From contig NZ_OZ241747.1 of NCBI RefSeq assembly GCF_965201005.1, positions 2,666,001 to 2,730,000 on the forward strand: 64,000 bases of DNA. The letters run 5' to 3'. The translations under genes were made by a program, and so were the position numbers. Shown piece after piece: positions 35,917 through 44,717 of the stretch. The notes under the pieces were generated by a model that saw nothing but the letters and a program-made list of their open reading frames with translations, was not told where the DNA came from and did not search any database. The first letter of the stretch is position 1, and every line of letters begins with the position of its first letter. This DNA is from Mucilaginibacter_A sp965201005 (GTDB lineage: Bacteria > Bacteroidota > Bacteroidia > Sphingobacteriales > Sphingobacteriaceae).

Positions 35917-38037
35917 ATGAATTTTATACAATATCCGGGGAAACCTTATCCTATTGGGGCAACCTGGGACGGCAAAGGGGTAAATTTTGCCTTGTATGCC
36001 AATTATGCCACTGCTGTTGAATTATGCCTGTTTGACGAGGACAACCTGGAGACAAAAATCGAAATCAAAGAACGCTCGCACCACATCTGGCATGTTTACA
36101 TTCCCGGTATTTCGCACGGCCAGTTTTACGGTTACCGGGTGCACGGGCCTTACGAGCCGCAAAACGGGCTGCGTTTTAACCCTAACAAATTACTGATCGA
36201 CCCTTACGCCAAATCTATTGCCGGGCCGGTAAACTGGCATCCGTCTGTTTTTGGTTTTGATCTGGACGATGAGGAAAAGGATTTAAGCTTCAGCACTACC
36301 GATAGCGCGCCTTACATACCGAAAAGCGTGGTGATCGATCAGAATTTTGATTGGGAAGATGACAAACGGCCAGACATTCCGCCGGAAAAAATTATTATTT
36401 ACGAAACACATGTAAAAGGGTTTACAAAACTCTGCCCGGATATCCCGCAAGAAATCCGCGGCACTTTTGCTGCGCTGGCCCATCCCACAAGCATCAATCA
36501 CCTGAAAAAACTGGGCATTAACGCGGTAGAATTGATGCCCGTTCATCATTTTATTGTTGATGAACATTTGCAGAAAAAAGGGCTTTCTAATTACTGGGGA
36601 TACAACACCATCGGTTTTTTCGCGCCGGATGTGCGGTATTCCAGCAGCGGTATCCATGGCGAGCAGGTGATTGAATTTAAGCAGATGGTTAAAGCATTGC
36701 ACAAAGCCGGCCTGGAAGTGATCATTGATGTTGTTTACAATCATACGGCAGAAGGCAACGAGCTTGGGCCAACCCTGTCTTTTAAAGGGATCGACAATCC
36801 TTGTTACTACCGTTTGCTGGACGAAAACAAACGTTTTTATATGGATTACACAGGTACCGGCAACACACTGAACGCCAATTTGCCCAACGTGCTGCGCCTG
36901 ATAACGGACAGTTTACGGTATTGGATTTTGGAGATGCACGTTGATGGGTTCCGCTTTGATCTGGCGGCAACTTTGGCCCGCGAACTGCATGATGTAAATA
37001 TGCTGAGCGGCTTTTTCGACATTATTTACCAAGACCCCATTATTTCGCAGGTAAAACTGATTGCCGAACCCTGGGACGTTGGCGAAGGCGGTTATCAGGT
37101 AGGCAATTTCCCGTATGATTGGGCCGAATGGAACGGTAAATACCGCGATTGTATGCGCGATTTTTGGCGCGGTGCCGATAGTATGCTGGGCGAATTTGCA
37201 GAACGGCTGACCGGCAGCCCGGATTTATACCGGGAGGATTTGCGCAAACCAACGGCCAGTATCAATTTTATTACAGCACATGATGGTTTTACGCTGAATG
37301 ACCTGGTATCCTACAACGAAAAACACAACGAGGCCAATGGCGAAGATAACCAGGATGGCGAAAACCACAACCGCTCCTGCAACTACGGCGTAGAAGGGCC
37401 AACGGATCATCCGGAAATCATCAGACTTCGTGACAAACAAAAACGCAACCTGCTGACTACCTTATTTTTATCTCAGGGAACACCAATGCTGGTTGCCGGT
37501 GATGAGTTTGGCCGCACGCAAAACGGAAACAACAATGCTTACTGCCAGGACAATGAAATTTCTTGGCTGAACTGGGAAAATATGGATCATAGTCTGTTGG
37601 AATTTTCCCAAAAACTTATTTCATTCCGCAAAAAGCACCCGGTTTTTTCTAAGCGCGGCTGGTTTCAGGGTCAGCCGGTCAAAGCAGCCGGTTTAAACGA
37701 CATTGTTTGGTTTTTGCCCGAAGGTATAGCGATGACGGAAAACAACTGGTCGCACGATTTTGCAAAATCATTAGGTGTTTACTTCAACGGGGATGAAATT
37801 ACCGCTGTAGGCACACAAGGGGAAAAAGTGGTTGATGACAGCTTTTACGTTATTTTTAACGCTTATCACGAACCGCTGGACTACGTGCTTCCGCCGGAGG
37901 GATTCAGCCCGAACTGGTGCAAAGTTTTGGATACTTCCGAAAACTGCATTACCGAAGACGGACAGGTTTTCCCGGCCTCAGCGAAAATTAATGTTGCCGG
38001 CAATTCTGTTGTAGTGCTTAAACATCGCCGTGATTGA
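35917..38037 (+). CDS. glgX: Glycogen debranching enzyme (isoamylase type, GlgX/TreX)
   Basis: This 706-residue GH13 enzyme has an N-terminal CBM48-like domain (PYPIGATWDGKGVNFALYA) and a catalytic barrel with DVVYNHTAEG (region I), DGFRFDLA (nucleophile Asp), IAEPWD (acid/base Glu) and TAHDGFTLND. The INFITAHDG..EANGEDNQDG and RSCNYGVEGPT segments are typical of GlgX/TreX. It cleaves alpha-1,6 branches of glycogen. It is followed after 83 bp by the malQ-like gene on the same strand, which can use the released maltodextrins. The word ATGCTGTTTTTA lies upstream at 35801-35812. Confidence 0.92.
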   Translation: MNFIQYPGKPYPIGATWDGKGVNFALYANYATAVELCLFDEDNLETKIEIKERSHHIWHVYIPGISHGQFYGYRVHGPYEPQNGLRFNPNKLLIDPYAKSIAGPVNWHPSVFGFDLDDEEKDLSFSTTDSAPYIPKSVVIDQNFDWEDDKRPDIPPEKIIIYETHVKGFTKLCPDIPQEIRGTFAALAHPTSINHLKKLGINAVELMPVHHFIVDEHLQKKGLSNYWGYNTIGFFAPDVRYSSSGIHGEQVIEFKQMVKALHKAGLEVIIDVVYNHTAEGNELGPTLSFKGIDNPCYYRLLDENKRFYMDYTGTGNTLNANLPNVLRLITDSLRYWILEMHVDGFRFDLAATLARELHDVNMLSGFFDIIYQDPIISQVKLIAEPWDVGEGGYQVGNFPYDWAEWNGKYRDCMRDFWRGADSMLGEFAERLTGSPDLYREDLRKPTASINFITAHDGFTLNDLVSYNEKHNEANGEDNQDGENHNRSCNYGVEGPTDHPEIIRLRDKQKRNLLTTLFLSQGTPMLVAGDEFGRTQNGNNNAYCQDNEISWLNWENMDHSLLEFSQKLISFRKKHPVFSKRGWFQGQPVKAAGLNDIVWFLPEGIAMTENNWSHDFAKSLGVYFNGDEITAVGTQGEKVVDDSFYVIFNAYHEPLDYVLPPEGFSPNWCKVLDTSENCITEDGQVFPASAKINVAGNSVVVLKHRRD

Positions 38038-38120
38038 TTATGGCCGGTTTCAACATCAAAAAAAGGACTTTCGATGTAAAAATGTCAGCCTCAATCCATC
38101 ACGGTTTATAATAATCTATC

Positions 38121-40313
38121 ATGTACGATCTTGTTTCCACCTACCGCATACAATTTCACAAAAACTTTAATTTTGATGATTTTGAAAAGATCATTTCGTA
38201 CCTGCAAAAACTGGACGTGGCAACCATTTATGCTTCGCCGGTTTTTGAAGCTGTTCCGGGAAGTACGCATGGTTGCAATGGGCTGGACCCGAACAAAATC
38301 AACCCGGAAATCGGAACGGAAGGACAGCTTAAAAACATCAGCAAAAAACCCCAGCTTTTTGATGTGCCGGAAAAAGGCAAACGCTCTGTTTATGCCACAT
38401 TTTTTGATGCTTCTTTTACAGGTATTTTTTTTAAAGGACAAATCATGGTGCCGTTTTTAAGCGGTCTGCTGGATGAAACCATCAAAAAAAGGGATTTAAA
38501 AATGACGTTTGAAGATGTTTTTGTGCTGAAATATCTTGAGGCCGCTTATCCGCTCAAACCTCGTTCGTATGCTTCGATGTTGCGGTTTATTACCGTTCCA
38601 ACTTTAGGTTTGGCTACTATTTTCAGGGAACAAAATATTGATATTAAGCAAGTTGACTGGAAACAGATCAAAATTATCCTGCCAAAAGAAGCATCATCAA
38701 AATGGAAAAACCTGTTGGACGATACAAATGGTTCCGCAGAAAACCGGGAGCTGAAAATTGCCGATATTTTTGGTCCGCAGCTTTATGCGTTACTTAAAAC
38801 GGGGCAAAAACAAACAGAACGGAAAGCCGGTATTTTGATGCACATCACTTCACTGCCTTCTGCTTTTGGCATCGGTGATCTGGGGCCGGAAGCCAAAAAA
38901 TTTGCGCAGTTTTTGTACAAAAGCGGGCAGCGGGTTTGGCAGATGCTTCCGCTGAACCCAACCGAGGCCGAACAAAATTATTCGCCTTACAGTTCGGTTT
39001 CGGGTATTGCCGGAAATACACTGCTGATCAGTCCGGAATTATTGCAAAAAGAAGGTTTGCTCAGCAAAAAAGAACTTAAAAAACTGCAATTGCCCGGCAC
39101 CGGAAAAGTGGATTTTGCAGAAGCCAAACAGGTAAAAGACTTGCTTTTTGAACGGGCTTATGAAAATTTTTGCAACGGCGGATTTAAGCAGCTTGAACAG
39201 GAATTCAGCCATTTTATAACGACGCAATCTTTTTGGCTGGATGATTTTGCGCTGTATTCTGCTTTGAAAAACCGGCTGCATAAAGCCTGGTTTGAGTGGC
39301 CAAACGAGTATAAAAACCGTGATGCGGATGCTTTGCAAAAATTTACTTCGGCAAATCAAAACCTGGTCCGCAAAGAAAAATGGCTGCAGTTTGTTTTTTT
39401 CCGGCAGTGGCTGGCACTCCAAAATTACTGCCATAAAAGAAGCATTGAACTGCTGGGCGATCTGCCGTTTTACATCAGTTACGATTCGGTAGATGTTTGG
39501 GCAAACCCGCAACTTTTTTCACTCGATAAAAACAGCAATATGATTGGTGTCGCCGGGGTTCCGCCGGATTATTTTAATGCGGAAGGCCAGCTTTGGGGAA
39601 TGCCGGTTTTCCGCTGGGAAGAACTGAAAAAAACAAATTATCAATGGTGGCTGCAGCGCATCCGTAAAAACCTAGAACTTTTTGATGTGCTGCGCTTGGA
39701 TCATTTCCGGGCTTTTGCAGATTACTGGGAAGTGCCTTTTGCAGAAAAAACAGCCATAAACGGCGAATGGAAAGCTGGCCCGGGAGCTGATTTTTTCAAC
39801 ACAATCAAAAAAGAAATTGGCAGCCTGCCTTTTGTGGCCGAAGATTTAGGGGAAATTTCGCCGGAAGTTTACCAGCTTCGCGATGAGTTTGATTTGCCGG
39901 GAATGAAGGTTTTACAGTTTGCTTTTGGCGAGGATATGGCGCAATCCATCCATATTCCGCATAATTATCCGCAAAACTGCTATGCTTATACCGGCACGCA
40001 CGATAACAATACGCTGTTGGGCTGGTTTGAAAACGATGCCGATGCGCAAAATTTGAAGCGGCTGAAACAATATTCAGGCAAAAAAAATTCAGCAGAAAGC
40101 GTTAATTATACAATGATCCGGTTGATTTACGCTTCTGTGGCAAAAACTGTAATTGTGCCGATGCAGGATATTTTAGAGGAAAATGAACGGGCAAGAATGA
40201 ACACACCGGCCTCAACCGAATTGAACTGGACCTGGCGCATATTATCCGTAAAACCGGACAAAAAGCTTCAAAAAAAGCTTAAAAAGATGGTTTTATTTTA
40301 TAACAGAGCTTAA
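38121..40313 (+). CDS. malQ: 4-alpha-glucanotransferase (MalQ) with vestigial TreY N-terminal region
   Basis: The protein has 730 residues. Residues about 235-730 form a full amylomaltase: GILMHITSLPSAFGIGDLG, LPLNPTEAEQNYSPYSS, LRLDHFRAF (nucleophile Asp), VAEDLGEIS (acid/base Glu) and YTGTHDNNT. Residues 1 to about 75 match the start of maltooligosyl-trehalose synthase (TYRIQFHKNFNF..YASPVFEAVPGSTHG). A shortened stretch (SVYATFFDASF..VPFLSGLLDE..YPLKPRSYA) follows, which matches later TreY sequence. The VxDxVPNH region and the whole remaining TreY barrel are missing. The MalQ part should be active; the TreY part cannot be. It looks like an internally deleted TreY-MalQ fusion. Confidence 0.85.
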   Translation: MYDLVSTYRIQFHKNFNFDDFEKIISYLQKLDVATIYASPVFEAVPGSTHGCNGLDPNKINPEIGTEGQLKNISKKPQLFDVPEKGKRSVYATFFDASFTGIFFKGQIMVPFLSGLLDETIKKRDLKMTFEDVFVLKYLEAAYPLKPRSYASMLRFITVPTLGLATIFREQNIDIKQVDWKQIKIILPKEASSKWKNLLDDTNGSAENRELKIADIFGPQLYALLKTGQKQTERKAGILMHITSLPSAFGIGDLGPEAKKFAQFLYKSGQRVWQMLPLNPTEAEQNYSPYSSVSGIAGNTLLISPELLQKEGLLSKKELKKLQLPGTGKVDFAEAKQVKDLLFERAYENFCNGGFKQLEQEFSHFITTQSFWLDDFALYSALKNRLHKAWFEWPNEYKNRDADALQKFTSANQNLVRKEKWLQFVFFRQWLALQNYCHKRSIELLGDLPFYISYDSVDVWANPQLFSLDKNSNMIGVAGVPPDYFNAEGQLWGMPVFRWEELKKTNYQWWLQRIRKNLELFDVLRLDHFRAFADYWEVPFAEKTAINGEWKAGPGADFFNTIKKEIGSLPFVAEDLGEISPEVYQLRDEFDLPGMKVLQFAFGEDMAQSIHIPHNYPQNCYAYTGTHDNNTLLGWFENDADAQNLKRLKQYSGKKNSAESVNYTMIRLIYASVAKTVIVPMQDILEENERARMNTPASTELNWTWRILSVKPDKKLQKKLKKMVLFYNRA

Positions 40314-40349
40314 AAAACCCATCATCAAATCAGCATGAAATTATGTGGG

Positions 40350-40513
40350 TAAAAGAAGCATCGCTGTCCCTGAAATATTTTTCACAAGTATATAACATCA
40401 TTGTTGTTAAAGGATTTGAAAAAATTGTCTGCAAAAAAATCACAAAACAATACTTCTTTTACCCCTTTAAAATGAAGAAAAAAGTCCCCGGTTTCCGCCA
40501 GAAGCTTCTTTTA
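40350..40513. repeat. Facing 12-base words between convergent malQ and gltA
   Basis: A direct TAAAAGAAGCAT (40350-40361) faces ATACTTCTTTTA (40450-40461) and an altered AAGCTTCTTTTA (40502-40513), followed by TCACTAAAAATTTG. The pair lies between the malQ stop (40313) and the gltA stop (40536), the place expected for a two-way terminator. The central part is not a tight hairpin. Confidence 0.5.
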
Positions 40514-40535
40514 TCACTAAAAATTTGTACCGAAA

Positions 40536-41822
40536 TCATCTGGCGTCCATCGCCACAAAATCCCGCTCGGTGGCACCAACATAAACCTGGCGCGGACGGC
40601 CAATCGGTTCTTTATTGGCTTTCATTTCTTTCCACTGTGCAATCCATCCCGGCAACCGGCCTAAAGCAAATAAAACGGTAAACATTTCTGTTGGGAAACC
40701 CAATGCGCGATAAATTATACCGGAGTAAAAATCCACATTCGGGTACAATTTGCGCTGTACAAAATATTCGTCTTTTAGGGCAGCTTCCTCCAATTGTTTG
40801 GCAATTTCCAGAACGGGATCATTTACGCCCAATCGTTCTAAAACATCGTCGCAAGCTTTTTTGATGATTTTGGCACGCGGATCAAAATTTTTGTAAACCC
40901 GATGGCCAAACCCCATTAAACGGAAAGGGTCGTTTTTATCTTTTGCTTTGGCAATCCATTTTTGTGTATCGCCGCCGTCATTTTTAATCTGCTCCAGCAT
41001 TTCAATCACGGCCTGGTTTGCACCACCATGCAATGGCCCCCAAAGTGCAGAAATCCCTGCAGAAATAGAAGCGTACAAATTGCAATCCGAAGAACCCACA
41101 ATACGCACCGTTGAAGTGGAGCAGTTTTGTTCATGATCGGCATGTAAGATCAGCAATTTGTTCATCACATCAACCAAAACCGGGTCAACTGCAACTTCTT
41201 CTGTGCGCTGGCCAAAAGTCATGTGCAGGAAATTGCTCACATAATCGTATTTGTTCTGCGGATAAATTACCGGATGACCGAATGATTTTTTATAAATCCA
41301 GGAAACAATCGTGCTCATTTTAGCCAGCATTTTGATGCTTGTTGTATTGATTTCCGCTTCCGTTTGATTGTTGTTCAACGATTCGGGGTAAAAAGCCGAC
41401 AGCGAGCAAACAAGTGAACTCAACTGTCCCATCGGGTGCGAATGACTTGGGAAACCATCAAAAAATTTCTTCATGTCTTCGTGCACCAGCGTATGAAGGC
41501 TTATTTCCTTTTGAAAATCCGCCAGTTGTTTTTCGGTTGGCAACTCGCCATAAATCAGCAAAAAAGCAACCTCCATAAAAGTGGATTTTTCGGCCAGTTG
41601 CTCAATGGAATAACCACGGTAACGCAAAATGCCCAGCTCTCCGTCTAAAAAAGTAATGGCACTTTTTGTTGCCCCGGTATTTTTATAGCCGGGATCTAAA
41701 GTAATATAACCGGTAAGGTCACGAAGTTTGGCAATATCAACTGCTTTTTCATTTTCCGTACCTGTAATTACAGGCAAATCGTATGTGTTTTCTGCAAACT
41801 TTATTTGTGCTGTTTCTGGCAT
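40536..41822 (-). CDS. gltA: Citrate synthase
   Basis: This 428-residue protein is of the type II-like length. It carries LDGELGILRYRGYSIEQLAE, the histidine segment HADHEQNCSTSTVR, GPLHGGANQAVIEML and MGFGHRVYKNFDPRA, and the C-terminal GRPRQVYVG. It condenses oxaloacetate and acetyl-CoA in the citric acid cycle. A minus-strand TACTTTTG -7 box lies 20 bp upstream of the ATG. It stands alone as a transcription unit. Confidence 0.96.
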   Translation of the reverse strand: MPETAQIKFAENTYDLPVITGTENEKAVDIAKLRDLTGYITLDPGYKNTGATKSAITFLDGELGILRYRGYSIEQLAEKSTFMEVAFLLIYGELPTEKQLADFQKEISLHTLVHEDMKKFFDGFPSHSHPMGQLSSLVCSLSAFYPESLNNNQTEAEINTTSIKMLAKMSTIVSWIYKKSFGHPVIYPQNKYDYVSNFLHMTFGQRTEEVAVDPVLVDVMNKLLILHADHEQNCSTSTVRIVGSSDCNLYASISAGISALWGPLHGGANQAVIEMLEQIKNDGGDTQKWIAKAKDKNDPFRLMGFGHRVYKNFDPRAKIIKKACDDVLERLGVNDPVLEIAKQLEEAALKDEYFVQRKLYPNVDFYSGIIYRALGFPTEMFTVLFALGRLPGWIAQWKEMKANKEPIGRPRQVYVGATERDFVAMDAR

Positions 41823-42163
41823 AAAGGTTTTGGTTAGCGTTCAAAAGTAAGTAAATCTGCCTACTTTTAAGCTGTATATGTGGATATAATTATAAAATCC
41901 GGGTTTTTGAAAAAGGTTCAGGTCCAAGCCAAAACCTGATGAACAGTTGCCGGCGGGGCTTTGTTTTTCAGTAAAACACTGCCCATTTTTTGTATGGTAA
42001 AAACAGCATCGGCAGTATAATCAATGCGGCAAAATGGTTTGATTTGTGCATTTAAAACTTCCGTTTCAAGCGGATTAATTTCGGTTTGGGCTGCGCAAAC
42101 ATTTCCATATAAAAAAGAATTGTTATTTGTACATTTGCGCCCTGAAATTTATTACGTTTTATC
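41823..42163. other. 341-bp gap between divergent gltA and queA, with promoter boxes
   Basis: A minus-strand TACTTTTG (41842-41849) serves gltA and a plus-strand TACATTTG (42130-42137) lies 27 bp before queA. A TAAAAACAGCAT word lies at 41998-42009. A minus-strand frame of about 63 codons without an ATG runs from about 42109 to a TGA at 41918-41920; it reads protein-like but matches nothing I recognise and may be a gene relic. Confidence 0.45.
42130..42137 (+). promoter_or_regulatory. Putative -7 box for queA
   Basis: TACATTTG fits the TAnnTTTG consensus of Bacteroidota promoters and lies 27 bp upstream of the queA ATG, giving a leader of about 20 nt. A convincing TTTG -33 element at the usual distance was not seen. 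Confidence 0.4.
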
Positions 42164-43213
42164 ATGAAATTATCTCAATTTAAGTTCAATCTTCCTGAAT
42201 CATTAATTGCACATTCCCCATCAGAAAAACGGGACGAAGCCCGGTTGATGGTGCTGCACAAAGATTCGGGCAAAATCGAGCATAAAATTTTTAAAGATAT
42301 TTTGGATTATTACGATGATAAAGACGTAATGATCCTGAACAATACCAAAGTTTTTCCGGCCCGTTTGTATGGCAACAAAGAAAAAACCGGTGCCACAATC
42401 GAGGTTTTTTTGCTGCGCGAACTGAACAAAGAGCTTCGTTTGTGGGACGTTTTGGTTGATCCGGCACGAAAAATCCGCGTGGGCAACAAGTTGTATTTTG
42501 GCGATGACGATTTGCTGATTGCAGAAGTTGTGGACAATACCACTTCCCGCGGCCGCACCATCCGGTTTTTGTTTGACGGAACCGACGAAGAATTTAGAAA
42601 AAACGTAGAGATTTTGGGCGAAACCCCGCTTCCGAAATACATCAAACGCAAAGCAACCGCCGAAGATAAAGAACGTTACCAAACCATTTTTGCCAAAAAC
42701 GAAGGTGCCGTTGCCGCGCCGACTGCCGGTTTGCATTTCAGTCGGGAACTGATGAAACGCCTGGAACTGAAAGGTGTTGAATTTGCAGAAGTTACGTTGC
42801 ATGTTGGCCTGGGCACTTTCCGCCCGGTGGAAGTGGAAGATTTGACCAAGCATAAAATGGATTCTGAGCAGTTTATCATCGAGCAAAAACAAGCCGATAT
42901 CGTAAACCGCGGCATTGCAAATAAAAGAAGGATTTGTGCGGTTGGGACTACTTCTATGCGCACAATTGAATCGGCTGTTTCTGCCAGCCACACGCTCAAA
43001 GCAGCAAACGACTGGACGAGCAAATTCATTTTTCCGCCTTACGAATTTAGCATTGCCAACTCCATGGTTACCAATTTCCACACCCCGGAATCAACTTTAT
43101 TGATGATGATTTCTGCTTTTGGCGGTTATGAACATGTGATGAACGCTTACGAAGTGGCCATTAAAGAAAAATATCGTTTTTACAGCTACGGCGATGCCAT
43201 GCTGATAATTTGA
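42164..43213 (+). CDS. queA: S-adenosylmethionine:tRNA ribosyltransferase-isomerase
   Basis: This 349-residue QueA protein has MKLSQFKFNLPESLIAHSP..RDEARLMVL at the start, NNTKVFPARLYG, AAPTAGLHFS near 188, HVGLGTFRPV near 214 and the C-terminal FHTPESTLLMMISAFGGYE. It makes epoxyqueuosine in the anticodon of queuosine tRNAs. ispD follows after 34 bp on the same strand. The stop codon TGA overlaps the first base of an ATACTGTTTTTA word (43213-43224). Confidence 0.96.
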   Translation: MKLSQFKFNLPESLIAHSPSEKRDEARLMVLHKDSGKIEHKIFKDILDYYDDKDVMILNNTKVFPARLYGNKEKTGATIEVFLLRELNKELRLWDVLVDPARKIRVGNKLYFGDDDLLIAEVVDNTTSRGRTIRFLFDGTDEEFRKNVEILGETPLPKYIKRKATAEDKERYQTIFAKNEGAVAAPTAGLHFSRELMKRLELKGVEFAEVTLHVGLGTFRPVEVEDLTKHKMDSEQFIIEQKQADIVNRGIANKRRICAVGTTSMRTIESAVSASHTLKAANDWTSKFIFPPYEFSIANSMVTNFHTPESTLLMMISAFGGYEHVMNAYEVAIKEKYRFYSYGDAMLII

Positions 43214-43247
43214 TACTGTTTTTAGCACCTCAAATTTTGCTTCGCCA

Positions 43248-43925
43248 ATGAAGTATTTTGCCATAATTGTTGCAGGCGGATCTGGTTTGAGGATGCAAAC
43301 TGAAACCCCGAAACAGTTTTTGTTATTGAACGGAAAGCCGGTGATCATGCACACGATCCTGGCTTTTTTCGCTTCACCACAAAAACCCGAAATTTTGGTT
43401 GTTTTGAAAGAACAGTATTTTGGTTTGTGGGAAGTTTTGTGCGAACAATATTCCTTCAACCTAAAACACCGGTTGGTTGCTGGCGGAAGCACCAGATTTC
43501 ATAGTGTAAAAGAAGCATTGGATTTGATCGCGGAAGAATCCGTTGTTGCCATACATGATGCTGTGCGGCCGCTGATTGATCCGGAAACGATTTCCGAGGC
43601 TTATTTGCTGGCTTTGCAGAAAGGAAATGCCGTAGTTGCCGTGCCCAGCAAAGATTCTGTGCGTTTACAAAAGATAGGCGGTTTTTCGCAAAGCCTGAAC
43701 AGAAGTGAAATATTTTTGGTACAAACGCCGCAGACTTTTCAATCCAAAATTATTAAAAAAGCATACGAACAACCTTATAACGAGCACTTTACAGATGATG
43801 CAAGCGTAGCCGAACGCGATGGTGCACAAATTAATTTATTAGCCGGGAACCAGGATAATTTTAAGATCACTTTCCCAGCTGATCTTCGCCTGGCCGAAAT
43901 AATATTGAACGAAAAAAGCCGCTAA
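43248..43925 (+). CDS. ispD: 2-C-methyl-D-erythritol 4-phosphate cytidylyltransferase
   Basis: This 225-residue protein has VAGGSGLRMQTETPKQFLLLNGKPV at the N-terminus, VAGGSTRFHSV near 77, AIHDAVRPL near 100 and TDDASVAE near 180, the complete IspD pattern. It makes CDP-methylerythritol in the non-mevalonate isoprenoid pathway. An exact 12-base word lies inside at 43507-43518 (VKEAL). A hairpin with T-run overlaps the stop codon. Confidence 0.94.
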   Translation: MKYFAIIVAGGSGLRMQTETPKQFLLLNGKPVIMHTILAFFASPQKPEILVVLKEQYFGLWEVLCEQYSFNLKHRLVAGGSTRFHSVKEALDLIAEESVVAIHDAVRPLIDPETISEAYLLALQKGNAVVAVPSKDSVRLQKIGGFSQSLNRSEIFLVQTPQTFQSKIIKKAYEQPYNEHFTDDASVAERDGAQINLLAGNQDNFKITFPADLRLAEIILNEKSR

Positions 43926-43948
43926 AACTAAAATCAGCGGCTCTTTTT
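43917..43948 (+). terminator. Rho-independent terminator after ispD
   Basis: The 7-bp arms AGCCGCT (43917-43923) and AGCGGCT (43936-43942) are followed by CTTTTT. The stop codon of ispD lies at the foot of the stem. Confidence 0.7.
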
Positions 43949-43963
43949 ATTATGCAATAATTT

Positions 43964-44125
43964 TTAAGCTCTTCTGATCACTTTCAGCAGGATAATGATA
44001 ACGGCAATCACCAGCAAAACGTGGATAAGTCCGCCATCACCAAAAGTTCCTAAACCGTGGAACAGAAAACCAACTGCCCAGATGATGATTAAAATTACCG
44101 CAATTAAATAAAGTAAATTTCCCAT
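43964..44125 (-). CDS. Lmo0937 family (DUF5670) small membrane protein
   Basis: A 53-residue frame starts at the ATG complementary to 44123-44125 and ends with TAA at 43964-43966. The product reads MGNLLYLIAVILIIIWAVGF, then LFHGLGTFGDGGLIHVLLVI and AVIIILLKVIRRA, with two hydrophobic segments separated by a short glycine-rich turn. This is the pattern of the Lmo0937 family of tiny membrane proteins. Function unknown; members are often stress-associated. It faces the ispD terminator. Confidence 0.85.
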   Translation of the reverse strand: MGNLLYLIAVILIIIWAVGFLFHGLGTFGDGGLIHVLLVIAVIIILLKVIRRA

Positions 44126-44212
44126 AATTTTTTTGTTTAAGGTTTGAATAGATTTATAATTGATTTGATCAAAGCTAAAACTATTTCAAATAATTTTACA
44201 AAAAAATGTCAG

Positions 44213-44385
44213 GAGCTGTTTAAATTTTTAAAATAAAAAATCCGGATACTTCTTTTACCACTATAAAATTAGTGTCGTTTACCTTCGGCACATAAAAAAA
44301 GACCGAAAGTTTTTAATGGTTTTTTAGGTGATAAAAGAAGTATGGAGACAGGTCAGACTAATTTTTTAAACAGCAAATCAGGAGT
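44213..44385. repeat. Palindromic intergenic repeat element
   Basis: The element starts with GGAGCTGTTTAAATTT and ends near TTTTTTAAACAGC, so the ends are inverted copies. It has ATACTTCTTTTA at 44246-44257 and TAAAAGAAGTAT at 44332-44343. It fills most of the gap between the Lmo0937 gene and the DUF2795 gene. No coding frame was seen. Confidence 0.7.
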
Positions 44386-44423
44386 GAAAATTAATTCTTG
44401 TATAAACCGGCAGTCACAACGTA

Positions 44424-44645
44424 TTAATATTCATCTTCATTAAAAAAGAAATCATCTTTTGTGGGGTAATCAGGCCAAATTTCTTCTATATTTTCATAAG
44501 GCTCGCCATCATCTTCCAGAGCCTGCAAGTTTTCAATTACCTCAACCGGAGCGCCAGAACGTATGGCATAATCAATCAGTTCATCTTTTGTTGCCGGCCA
44601 TGGTGCATCTTCTAAATGCGATGCCAGTTCAAGTGTCCAATACAT
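44424..44645 (-). CDS. DUF2795 domain protein
   Basis: This 73-residue protein reads MYWTLELASHLEDAPWPATK, then DELIDYAIRSGAPVEVIENL, followed by a very acidic tail. This is the small DUF2795 fold, usually helical. Function unknown. A minus-strand TACTTTTG -7 box lies at 44673-44680, about 28 bp upstream of the ATG. Confidence 0.88.
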   Translation of the reverse strand: MYWTLELASHLEDAPWPATKDELIDYAIRSGAPVEVIENLQALEDDGEPYENIEEIWPDYPTKDDFFFNEDEY

Positions 44646-44672
44646 AGTTAAAAGCTATTGTTTAAAAGTTTG

Positions 44673-44680
44673 CAAAAGTA
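44673..44680 (-). promoter_or_regulatory. Putative -7 box for the DUF2795 gene
   Basis: TACTTTTG on the minus strand fits TAnnTTTG and would give a leader of about 20 nt. The same box sequence is found before gltA and before wza. Confidence 0.4.
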
Positions 44681-44717
44681 TAATATTTTAATTTGATTAT
44701 TAAAAAATATCAATTCA

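Noticed and set aside
42221..43081. Long minus-strand open frame of 286 codons opposite queA
   Set aside because: queA is unmistakable on the plus strand; the opposite frame has a low-complexity Phe/His/Gln-rich composition typical of an antisense shadow.
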